DNA from: Sphingomonas hengshuiensis | Lineage (GTDB): Bacteria; Pseudomonadota; Alphaproteobacteria; Sphingomonadales; Sphingomonadaceae | Direction of reading: 5' to 3' | NCBI RefSeq assembly: GCF_000935025.1 | Contig: NZ_CP010836.1 | Location: 2,480,001-2,544,000, forward strand | DNA: 64,000 nucleotides | In this document: one piece after another, positions 51,855-59,070 of the stretch | How the letters are laid out: each line of letters opens with the position of its first letter | Position numbering within the stretch: position 1 is the stretch's first letter | The notes under the pieces: generated by a model | What the model was told of the DNA's origin: nothing | Database searches by the model: none | Seen by the model: the letters and a program-made list of their open reading frames with translations, nothing else | Program-made: the position numbers and the translations under genes

Positions 51855-52595
51855 TCAGCTGATGCGGCTGAGCTTGTCGATTGCCTGCTTGCGCATGTCG
51901 GACATGCTGTTCGCGAGGCTCTGGCTGGTCTGGTAGGCGCGCAGGATCTCGACCATGTCGGTGGTCTCCTGGATCGCATTGACGTTCGATCCCTCGACCC
52001 CGCCGCTCACCAGCCGGGTTTCGGCGGCGGGCAGCTCGCGCCCGCCGGTGCCGTTCATCAGCCCGTCGCCGCGCGGATCGACCGATGTCTCGTCGGCGAA
52101 CACCGTCACCGCGATCCGGCCCAGCGGCCCCGCGGCGCCGTTCACGGTGCCATCGGACAGAATGTTAAGCTGGCCCGCCTCTTCGGGGGGCACATTGATC
52201 GGCTTGCCGCCTGCGCCCAGGATGCGCTGCCCGCCCGCGGTGGCGAGGTCGCCATTCTCCAGCACCTTGACGAAGCCCGCGCGGGTATAGGCAGTGCCGC
52301 CACCCGGCGCCTCGACGCTCAAATAGCCGGGGCCATCGATCATCACGTCCAGCGGATTGCCGGTCGGCTGAAACGCGCCCGCCGACGTGTCATGGACAGC
52401 GCCGTAATCGAGCACATAGGAGGTCTTGCGCGTCGGCTCGACGGCAGTATCGCCCTGGTCCACATATTCGCGGAACACCGGCTGTTCGCGCTTGAACCCC
52501 ACCGTATTCATATTGGCGAGGTTATTCGCGGCGACATCCAGCCGCCGTCGCAGCGCCTGTTCCTGGCTCAGCAAAACATAAGAGGAAATGTCCAA
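51855..52595 (-). CDS. flgF: Rod protein FlgF
   Basis: The 246-residue product begins MDISSYVLLSQEQALRRRLD, VAANNLANMNTVGFKREQPV and ends TDMVEILRAYQTSQSLANSM, typical of FlgF. NPLDVMIDGPGYLSVEAPGG marks the hook-rod core. It heads flgFGAH. The shared region upstream contains a palindrome (52624-52637) but no clear motility -10 facing this gene. Confidence 0.95.
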   Translation of the reverse strand: MDISSYVLLSQEQALRRRLDVAANNLANMNTVGFKREQPVFREYVDQGDTAVEPTRKTSYVLDYGAVHDTSAGAFQPTGNPLDVMIDGPGYLSVEAPGGGTAYTRAGFVKVLENGDLATAGGQRILGAGGKPINVPPEEAGQLNILSDGTVNGAAGPLGRIAVTVFADETSVDPRGDGLMNGTGGRELPAAETRLVSGGVEGSNVNAIQETTDMVEILRAYQTSQSLANSMSDMRKQAIDKLSRIS

Positions 52596-52623
52596 CGGGA
52601 CGGTCCTTCAATTTTCGTCGCTA

Positions 52624-52654
52624 GGCAGAAATTGCCGGGTGACGATCCTATAAT
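52624..52654 (+). promoter_or_regulatory. fliL operon promoter with near-perfect palindrome
   Basis: GGCAGAAATTGCCG (52624-52637) ends nine bases before CCTATAAT (52647-52654). The -10 itself is within a palindrome, CCTATAATAGG. The spacing is shorter than the 27 bases seen elsewhere, roughly two helical turns less. Confidence 0.55.
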
Positions 52655-52707
52655 AGGAGAAATTGAGCCGACCCGGATGCACGCGGGGATTTTTCGAAGG
52701 GACGGGA

Positions 52708-53256
52708 ATGTCGAGCGAGATCGCCGAAGTCGATGCAGAGGGAGCGCCTGTCGCGCCCCCGGCAAAATCGAAGAAGAAGCTTATCATTATAGGCGCGGCT
52801 GCAGCGGCAATGCTGCTGGGCGGCGGCGGTGGCGCGTTCATGATGCTGTCGGGCGGGTCCACGCCCGAGGGCGAAGAGGCGCAGGTCGAGGCCGGGCATG
52901 CCAAGCCCGCCAAGGCCGAGGGCGACCATGGCGGCGAGGGCGGTGAAGGCGAGGCGGCATTTTTCGACGTGCCCCCGATGATCGTCAACCTCCGCTCGCC
53001 CGATGGCGCCGCGCGCTTCCTGAAGCTGCATTTCATGCTGGTTCCGGGCCCCGACGCGACCGAGGAGGTCCTGAAGGAAAAGGTGCCGTTGATCCTCGAC
53101 GCCTATCAGCCCTTCCTGCGCGAACTGCGGCCCGAGGACCTCGCGGGATCGGCCGCAGTATTCCGGATCAAGGAAGAGCTGCTGGTCCGCGCCACGGCGG
53201 CGGTCGGCGACGGCGTGGTCAAGGACATCTTGATCCAGGACCTGATCCAGCAATGA
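52708..53256 (+). CDS. fliL: Flagellar basal body-associated protein FliL
   Basis: The ATG at 52708 follows GAAGGGACGGGA. The 182-residue protein has a short cytoplasmic tail, a membrane helix (LIIIGAAAAAMLLGGGGGAF), a charged linker and the FliL domain (FFDVPPMIVNLRSPDGAARF, LKLHFMLVPGPDATEEV, ending VKDILIQDLIQQ). It supports stator function and swimming under load. It overlaps fliM by four bases. Confidence 0.92.
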   Translation: MSSEIAEVDAEGAPVAPPAKSKKKLIIIGAAAAAMLLGGGGGAFMMLSGGSTPEGEEAQVEAGHAKPAKAEGDHGGEGGEGEAAFFDVPPMIVNLRSPDGAARFLKLHFMLVPGPDATEEVLKEKVPLILDAYQPFLRELRPEDLAGSAAVFRIKEELLVRATAAVGDGVVKDILIQDLIQQ

Positions 53257-54275
53257 TCGACCTAGACGATTTCGAGCTGCCCGAACCCCCGATCGCCGCA
53301 GGCGGCGGTGGCGGCGATGCGCGGTTCGACCAGTCCGACATCGACGCGTTGTTCGGCGACTTCGGCGGCCCGACCGAGCGCAAAAAGGGCCTTCGCGCGG
53401 TCATCGAGTCCAAGGTCATCAGCCATGAGCGGCTGCCGATGCTGGAGGTGGTGTGCGACCGCGTCGTGCGCGCCTTTGCCAGCTCGATGCGCAACCTGAC
53501 CTCGGACGCGATCGACGTCAGCCTCGAGGAAGTCACCTCGATCCGCTTCGGCGAATTCATGAACCGTGTCGCGCTGCCCGCGATGGTCGGCGTGTTCCAG
53601 TTCGTCGAATGGGAAAGCTATGGCATCGTCACGGTCGAATCCGGGCTGATCTATGCCGTGGTCGACGCGCTGCTCGGCGGGCGCGGCGGGCATCCGCCGA
53701 TGCTGATCGACGGGCGCGCCTTCACCACGATCGAGACCGGGCTGGTCTCGCGCATGCTCGACCTCGCGCTGCGCGACTTTGCCGAGGCGTTCGCCCCGAT
53801 CGAGCCGATCACGATGAACCTCGAGCGGATCGAGACCAACCCGCGCTTCGCCGCGATCGCCGGCCCCAGCAACCTGTGCGCGGTCGCCACCTTTCGCGTC
53901 GACATGGACGGGCGTGGCGGACGCTTCACACTGCTGTTCCCCTATGCCGCGCTCGAGCCGGTGCGGCACAAGCTGCTCCAGCGTTTCATGGGCGAGAAGA
54001 GCGGGCGCGACAGCATCTGGGAGGCGCATATGGGCGCCGAGATCCGCAAGACCAATGTGTCGGTCAACGTCGTGCTGGGCGAGACGCGGATGCCGCTCAG
54101 CGCGCTCGAGCATCTCGCGGTGGGCCAGACGATCCAGCTCCACAAGAGCCCCGACGACCCGCTCGATATCGCGAGCGGCGGCGTGACGCTGGCCCGCGCC
54201 CAGATCGGCCAGCGCAGCGGCAAGGTCGCCGTGCGGCTGGTTTCGAATGTTTCCAACGAAAGGACCAAGGCATGA
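53253..54275 (+). CDS. fliM: Flagellar motor switch protein FliM
   Basis: The 340-residue protein has an N-terminal segment DARFDQSDIDALFGDFGG, corresponding to the CheY-binding/early FliM region, the middle domain (LEEVTSIRFGEFMNRVALPA, FQFVEWESYGIVTVESGLIY) and the SpoA C-terminal domain (VVLGETRMPLSALEHLAVGQ, TIQLHKSPDDPLDIASGGV). It receives CheY-P and reverses rotation. Confidence 0.96.
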   Translation: MIDLDDFELPEPPIAAGGGGGDARFDQSDIDALFGDFGGPTERKKGLRAVIESKVISHERLPMLEVVCDRVVRAFASSMRNLTSDAIDVSLEEVTSIRFGEFMNRVALPAMVGVFQFVEWESYGIVTVESGLIYAVVDALLGGRGGHPPMLIDGRAFTTIETGLVSRMLDLALRDFAEAFAPIEPITMNLERIETNPRFAAIAGPSNLCAVATFRVDMDGRGGRFTLLFPYAALEPVRHKLLQRFMGEKSGRDSIWEAHMGAEIRKTNVSVNVVLGETRMPLSALEHLAVGQTIQLHKSPDDPLDIASGGVTLARAQIGQRSGKVAVRLVSNVSNERTKA

Positions 54276-54661
54276 GCCCCGCAATTGTCGCCGATGTGCT
54301 GACGATGATCCTGTGTACCGCCGTGCTGATCCAGAGCGTGCGGATGATGCGCAGCCTGCGCACGGTCAAGGACGGCGCGCTGACTCAGGTGGTCGACGCG
54401 CTGGAAAAGGCGACCGGCCAGGCGCGGATCGTGCTGTCCGACATGAAGAAGACGCTCGCCACCGATTGCGCGCAGCACGCGCGCGTCGTCGAGCAGGCAC
54501 GCATGCTGTGCGACGAGCTGAGCGTGATGACCGGGATCGCCGATTCGGCGTGCGAGCGCATCGTCACTGCGGTCGGGCTGGCCAATGGCCAGCGCAACGC
54601 GACTGCCTTTGACGACGAAGCGCCGGCCGAGGATCCCGTCGCCGCACAGGCGGCCGCGTGA
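54272..54661 (+). CDS. DUF6468-like membrane protein of the fliL operon
   Basis: The start overlaps fliM (ATGA). The 129-residue protein has one N-terminal membrane segment (IVADVLTMILCTAVLIQSVR) followed by a helical, probably coiled-coil part (ALTQVVDALEKATGQARIVL, DELSVMTGIADSACERIVTA). It resembles the uncharacterised family I know as DUF6468, found after fliM in alphaproteobacterial flagellar operons. Function unknown. Confidence 0.65.
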   Translation: MSPAIVADVLTMILCTAVLIQSVRMMRSLRTVKDGALTQVVDALEKATGQARIVLSDMKKTLATDCAQHARVVEQARMLCDELSVMTGIADSACERIVTAVGLANGQRNATAFDDEAPAEDPVAAQAAA

Positions 54662-55176
54662 TGGCACGCCCCTCGCTTTTGCTGATGATGGCGGGCGCCG
54701 CCGCGCTGACCGTGGTGGCGAACGCCGCCGCGCTCACCGCGCCGCAGGATGCCCAGCCCAAGACCCGGCTCGGCAATTCGATCGAGAAGGACCTGAAGGC
54801 GAACGATGCCGCAGCCGCGCGGCGCAACCGCGGGCTCGACCTGCGCGAGCAAGCGGCGAAGGCCGCCGAGGCACGGCTCCAGGCCGAGCTGGAGGCGCGG
54901 CAGAAGGAAGCGGCGGGCCCCGCCGGCGCCGAGGCCGCCGAGGCGCAGTTCGACGGGCTCGCGCGCATCTATCAGGCGATGAAACCCGCCAAGGCTGCGG
55001 TCGTGTTCGAACAGCTCGACATGGAAGTGCAGATGAAAGTGGCGCAGCGGATGCGCGACCGCTCGACCGCGATGATCCTCGCCGCGATGTCGCCCAAGGG
55101 CGCGGCGGCGCTGAGCATGGCGCTGGCCCGCAAGAGCGCGAAGGCCGGGGCGGCGGCGCCGGGCAAGGCGCGGTAG
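54661..55176 (+). CDS. MotE-like protein (MgtE N-terminal-type domain)
   Basis: The 171-residue exported product has a signal-like N terminus (LLLMMAGAAALTVVANAAAL), a coiled coil of Ala/Glu/Arg-rich repeats (LREQAAKAAEARLQAELEAR) and a C-terminal MgtE_N-like domain (LARIYQAMKPAKAAVVFEQL, MKVAQRMRDRSTAMILAAMS, PKGAAALSMAL). In Sinorhizobium MotE is a chaperone of the periplasmic motility protein MotC. An alternative GTG start lies three bases upstream. It ends the fliL-fliM operon. Confidence 0.75.
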   Translation: MARPSLLLMMAGAAALTVVANAAALTAPQDAQPKTRLGNSIEKDLKANDAAAARRNRGLDLREQAAKAAEARLQAELEARQKEAAGPAGAEAAEAQFDGLARIYQAMKPAKAAVVFEQLDMEVQMKVAQRMRDRSTAMILAAMSPKGAAALSMALARKSAKAGAAAPGKAR

Positions 55177-55197
55177 GCGCCATTCGCACGGAGGTCC

Positions 55198-55313
55198 CCC
55201 TCACCCTTCCGCGCCTCCGGCGCTCCCTCCCTCTCCCACAAGGGGAGAGGGACGCTTAAATCCCTCTCCCCTCGGAAGAGGGAGGGAGCCGCGAAGCGGC
55301 GGAAGGGTGAGGG
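55198..55313. repeat. Long palindromic intergenic repeat
   Basis: The ends CCCTCACCCTTCCGC (55198-55212) and GCGGAAGGGTGAGGG (55299-55313) are perfectly complementary over 15 bases. Inside lie further hairpins: a GGCGCTCCC-type arm opposite GGGAGCCGC, and CCTCTCCC-ACAAGG-GGAGAGG. The 116-base element can fold into a long cruciform and resembles dispersed repeats of related genomes. The remainder of the 55177-55424 gap holds nothing I can name. Confidence 0.65.
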
Positions 55314-55424
55314 CGACGACGCTGCAAATGCGATCCCCCGCCCCACCAGCCGCAAACCACAGCAAAAGGCCTCGGCACGCCAAGCGCGCCGAGGCCTTTT
55401 GCTGTTGTCCACGGGGGCGCTAAC

Positions 55425-55847
55425 TCACCCCCGATTGGCCCCCACCTCCACGATCAGCACGCGCGATACCCCCGGCGCACTCGCGTGGATCGCGGCAGTC
55501 AGGTCATGGTCCATTTGCGCGACATCGACGGCCCGCAGGCCAGACACGTTCAGCCGCGCGAACTCCAGCGCAGCCGCAACGGTCGCCGCGCGCAGCGCCG
55601 GCAGTTCGGTCGTCACCTTGGCCGCCGCCTCGGCATTCGCGGCCTCCAGCACCAGCTTGAAGCGCAGCGCGCCGGTAACGCGGTCGAACTCGACCACCGG
55701 CACGGTGATTTCCTCCATCGGGACGAGATGCAGCCCTTCGGCCCCCGCACCGCCGCCGCCGCCGCCCGACGCCTGCGCGCCCGCGCCCAGAAAGGGCACC
55801 AGCGCACTCGTTATCGCGAGTGCCGCCAAGCGTCCCCTGCGCACCAT
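55425..55847 (-). CDS. Unknown exported protein, possibly FliL-related
   Basis: The 140-residue product has a signal peptide (LAALAITSALVPFLGAGAQA), a Gly-rich linker and a domain with LVPMEEITVPVVEFDRVTGA, LRFKLVLEAANAEAAAK, ending MDHDLTAAIHASAPGVSRVL. The order of a strand stating the reference value, a second strand and a terminal helix-strand resembles FliL-type periplasmic domains, but this is weak. It is divergent from the small membrane protein at 55.9 kb. Confidence 0.5.
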   Translation of the reverse strand: MVRRGRLAALAITSALVPFLGAGAQASGGGGGGAGAEGLHLVPMEEITVPVVEFDRVTGALRFKLVLEAANAEAAAKVTTELPALRAATVAAALEFARLNVSGLRAVDVAQMDHDLTAAIHASAPGVSRVLIVEVGANRG

Positions 55848-55888
55848 AAATCTCCCGTCCTCCAGCGCGCCAGAGCGGCGGCCATCGC

Positions 55889-55896
55889 TCTATAAT
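55889..55896 (+). promoter_or_regulatory. Promoter -10 for the small membrane protein/TPR operon
   Basis: TCTATAAT 28 bases before the TTG start; a close variant of the motility octamer. Confidence 0.4.
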
Positions 55897-55924
55897 AGAG
55901 GAAATTCATCGCGAAGGTGCCCGT

Positions 55925-56179
55925 TTGAGCTACGATCAACGCCCCGGCAAACTGCGTGTCGTCCAGGAACACGCCGGTTCGGGCCAGCGCCGGGGCGAAC
56001 AGCCCCCTACGTCCGACATGGCGGCTGCCGGTACGGTCGACCCCGCCAATCCCGGTGCCGCCACGCCTTCCGCCCCCGCCGCAGGCGGGCTTCCGGTGCT
56101 GGGTGCCGCGCTGTTCCTCCTCGCCTGCGCGGGCGGGGGCGTTGCGCTTGCGGTCATCCGCCCCTTCGGGATCTGGTGA
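55925..56179 (+). CDS. Small single-pass membrane protein, unknown
   Basis: A TTG start gives 84 residues: a basic N-terminal part (MSYDQRPGKLRVVQEHAGSG), a Pro/Ala-rich middle and one C-terminal membrane helix (LPVLGAALFLLACAGGGVAL). The following exported TPR-like gene starts in its stop (TGATG), so the two are coupled; it may anchor or help export that protein. No family recognised. Confidence 0.5.
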   Translation: MSYDQRPGKLRVVQEHAGSGQRRGEQPPTSDMAAAGTVDPANPGAATPSAPAAGGLPVLGAALFLLACAGGGVALAVIRPFGIW

Positions 56180-57963
56180 TGCGCGCAGCCCTGATCGCAC
56201 TCGCGGCCAGCACCGCCGCGGCGTCGCCGTCTGCGTCCCCTCCCCACGCCGCCGAGACGCACGCAGCCGAGCCCGCCGCCAAGCCGAGCTCGCAGACCCC
56301 GACCGGCCTTCCCTTCGCGGCCGAGCTGGCGCAGCAGCCCGCAATCACCGGCCCCGCGGCGTGGCACGGCGACATCGGCGCGACCGCCTGGGCAAAGCTC
56401 GCCAAGGCGAAGCCCGAGCGCCGCCAGCAGACGCGATGGAACTACGCGGTCGGGCTGATCGCCGCCGGGCGCGGCCCCGAGGCGCTGGGCGTGCTCGACA
56501 CGATGCGCACCGGCGATCGCGACCTGATGCTGGTTCCCCAGTTCCAGCTTGCCCGCGGCGTCGCTCTCGCGCTGGCGGACCATCATGCCGACGCGCTGGC
56601 CGCGCTGGAAACCGCCGAACTGGCCGGCAACCCAGAGGCGTGCACCTGGCGGATGCGCGCCCATGCCGCACTGGGCGAGGCAGTGGAGGCAGTGCGCACG
56701 ATCAACTGCGCGCTGCCCGCGATCAATGCCCGCAGCCGCGACGTCCGCGCGCCGTTCGTGCTCGCCGCAGCCGAAGCGGCGATCGCGGCGGGCCAGCCGC
56801 AACCGGCGCTGGCATGGCTCAAGCTGTTCGAAGACAATGATTCAGCCGCCAATGCGCTGCGCGGGCGGGCGCTGCTGGCGCTCGGCAAGCTTCCCGAGGG
56901 CACGCTGCGGCTCGAGCGCGCGCTGCGTGACGCCGACGCCACGACAAAGCCGGCGATCCAGCTCGCGCTGCTCGAATCGCGGATTGCCACGCACCGGCTT
57001 CCGCCCGCCGATGCGATCAAGCAGCTCGAGGTGCTGCGCTATAGCTGGCGCGGCGGCGAGACCGAGGAACGGGCGCTGCGGTTGCAGTTCAAGCTGGCGA
57101 ACGAGGCGCACGATCTGCGCGGTTCGCTGCGCGCCGGCGCGACGCTGCTGCGCTGGTTCAAGCTCGGCGCCGAATCCGCACCGATGCTCGCCGCGCTCCG
57201 CGCGATGCTGAGCGCGACGCTGGGACCCGATAGCGGCGTGCCGCTGCCCGAAGCGGCGGGGCTGTACTGGGATTATCGCGAGCTGGCGCCGGCCGGCGTC
57301 GAGGGCGATGCACTGGTGCTCCGCCTCGCCGATCGGCTGGAGGCCGCCGGGCTCTATGCCCGCGCCGCCGAACTGCTCGAATATCAGCTGATGCAGCGGA
57401 TGCAGGACGTCGCGCAGGGGCCGATGTCGGTAAAGGTCGCCGAACTCCACATCCTCGCGGGCAAGCCCGAGCGCGCGATCCAGGCGCTGCACGACACCGA
57501 ACAGCCCAGCTATTCGGATGCGATGCGCCGGGACCGCAAGCGCATGGAGGCCGTCGCGCTGCACCGGATGGGCAAGGACGAAGCCGCGATGGCGGCGCTC
57601 GACGATGTCGGCGACGATGATGCGCTGCGCGCCGAGATCCAGTGGCGTGCCAAGAATTGGGCGGCCTTTGCGAGCGCCAACGAAGCGCGGCTGCCCGCGC
57701 CGCGCGGGCTGAGCGAACCCTCGCAGGCGGCAGTGCTCCGCCAGGCAGTGGCGCTGGCGATGCTGGGCCGCGAGGATGCGCTGAAGGCGTTGCGCGCGCG
57801 CTACGCCGCCGGCTTCGCCAAGCTGCCGAGTGCGGAGGCGTTCGACGTGCTGACGCAGGGCGCGGCATCGGTCGACCCGGCCCGGATCGCCGCCGCCATG
57901 GCCGCGATTCCCGAGGCCAGCCCGGCGGGCGAGATCGGCGACCTGCTCGACGCGACGCAGTGA
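56179..57963 (+). CDS. Exported TPR-like helical-repeat protein
   Basis: The 594-residue protein has an N-terminal signal (MRAALIALAASTAAASPSAS) and then tandem helical pairs through its length: FQLARGVALALADHHADALA, ALLALGKLPEGTLRLERALR, YARAAELLEYQLMQRMQDVA, ELHILAGKPERAIQALHDTE, VALHRMGKDEAAMAALDDV. Its operon has a motility-type -10 and lies beside a MotE-like gene and fliM. By analogy with rhizobial MotC, a periplasmic partner of MotB chaperoned by MotE, it may be a stator-associated periplasmic protein; that is inference. Confidence 0.6.
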   Translation: MRAALIALAASTAAASPSASPPHAAETHAAEPAAKPSSQTPTGLPFAAELAQQPAITGPAAWHGDIGATAWAKLAKAKPERRQQTRWNYAVGLIAAGRGPEALGVLDTMRTGDRDLMLVPQFQLARGVALALADHHADALAALETAELAGNPEACTWRMRAHAALGEAVEAVRTINCALPAINARSRDVRAPFVLAAAEAAIAAGQPQPALAWLKLFEDNDSAANALRGRALLALGKLPEGTLRLERALRDADATTKPAIQLALLESRIATHRLPPADAIKQLEVLRYSWRGGETEERALRLQFKLANEAHDLRGSLRAGATLLRWFKLGAESAPMLAALRAMLSATLGPDSGVPLPEAAGLYWDYRELAPAGVEGDALVLRLADRLEAAGLYARAAELLEYQLMQRMQDVAQGPMSVKVAELHILAGKPERAIQALHDTEQPSYSDAMRRDRKRMEAVALHRMGKDEAAMAALDDVGDDDALRAEIQWRAKNWAAFASANEARLPAPRGLSEPSQAAVLRQAVALAMLGREDALKALRARYAAGFAKLPSAEAFDVLTQGAASVDPARIAAAMAAIPEASPAGEIGDLLDATQ

Positions 57964-58154
57964 GCGCGAGGTTGGCGGGGCAGCGAAGCACGCAGTCCCG
58001 CCGCCGCCACATATATCGCATTTATATCATTGATTAATAACGTTTTTATAAACGAGCGCCTGCCGCGACGATCGCTGCCGGATCGCATCGCTATGGGCAA
58101 CGTTCGCCACGTTCGCCGGATCATCGACCCGGGGGGAAATCCGGCGCGCGCGCG

Positions 58155-59060
58155 TCAGAGGTAGCTGACGAGGCTCAGGCTGGAGAGCTGGGCGAAGACC
58201 GAATAGCTCGCCTGGAGCATCGTCTTCTGCTGCGCCAGGTCGACCGCGACCTGACCCAGATCGGCGTCCTCGTTGCTTTCGATCACGCCCGAGAGCAGCA
58301 GCCCGCGCGCTTCGCCGCGCTGGGTGAGCGTCTCGACCTGGACCTGCTTGCGGCCATTCTCCGCATTGACGTCGCGCAGGCTGCCAAGCCCGTTGTCGAG
58401 TTCGCCGACCGCCTGTTGCAGCGCAGTCAACTGCGCCGCATTCGGCGTCTCGGTGATCGAGCCGGCCTGGGCCAGCGTGCGGAAGGCGGCGTACAGGTCC
58501 TTGCCCATCGCGCTGGCGGTGATGCCATAGGTCACGTCGACGCCGTCGGCGACTCGCGCCTTGGCACGGACCGTGTCGTCTCGGAATGCGGAATCGGCGT
58601 CGGTCGTAGCGACGGCGCTCAGCGTGTCGGGGACGAAGGGCGTGGTATCCGACTGGGCCCCGCCGAACAGCGGCGTGCCGCCCTCGGCCGAATTGAGCGA
58701 CGAGCGATATTGCGCGAACGCGGTCTCGATCGCCTCCTGCAAGCCCGCAGCCTTGCCGGTGCCGACCGCCGTGATGATCTGCTCGCGCAGGCTGGCGACC
58801 GCCGATTCGACGCCCTCCAGATGCCCCTGATAGAGCGAAAGCGTGGTGCCGACGCGCTTGGACACCGTCGATTGCGCCTCCTGCCGCGCGAGCAGGCTGT
58901 GTGCCGAGAGGTTGCGCACCGTCTCGGTGCCGAGATCGGCGAAATCGGACGCCTTCTTGCCGGTCGACAGCCGCGTCTGGCTGATCGCCAGCTTCTGCTG
59001 CGAACGCTGGATCGCGTCCGACATGGTGCGCTGGAGCGGAATGGTGGCGACGCGGTTCAT
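58155..59060 (-). CDS. flgL: Hook-filament junction protein FlgL
   Basis: The 301-residue product has the flagellin-type N terminus (MSDAIQRSQQKLAISQTRLS, TGKKASDFADLGTETVRNLS) and C terminus (VDLAQQKTMLQASYSVFAQL, SSLSLVSYL). Length and position behind flgK identify FlgL. The 190-base gap to the convergent TPR-like gene contains an AT-rich stretch with CGTTTTTATAAACG near 58050, possibly a shared terminator. Confidence 0.92.
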   Translation of the reverse strand: MNRVATIPLQRTMSDAIQRSQQKLAISQTRLSTGKKASDFADLGTETVRNLSAHSLLARQEAQSTVSKRVGTTLSLYQGHLEGVESAVASLREQIITAVGTGKAAGLQEAIETAFAQYRSSLNSAEGGTPLFGGAQSDTTPFVPDTLSAVATTDADSAFRDDTVRAKARVADGVDVTYGITASAMGKDLYAAFRTLAQAGSITETPNAAQLTALQQAVGELDNGLGSLRDVNAENGRKQVQVETLTQRGEARGLLLSGVIESNEDADLGQVAVDLAQQKTMLQASYSVFAQLSSLSLVSYL

Positions 59061-59070
59061 GGTTCTTCCC

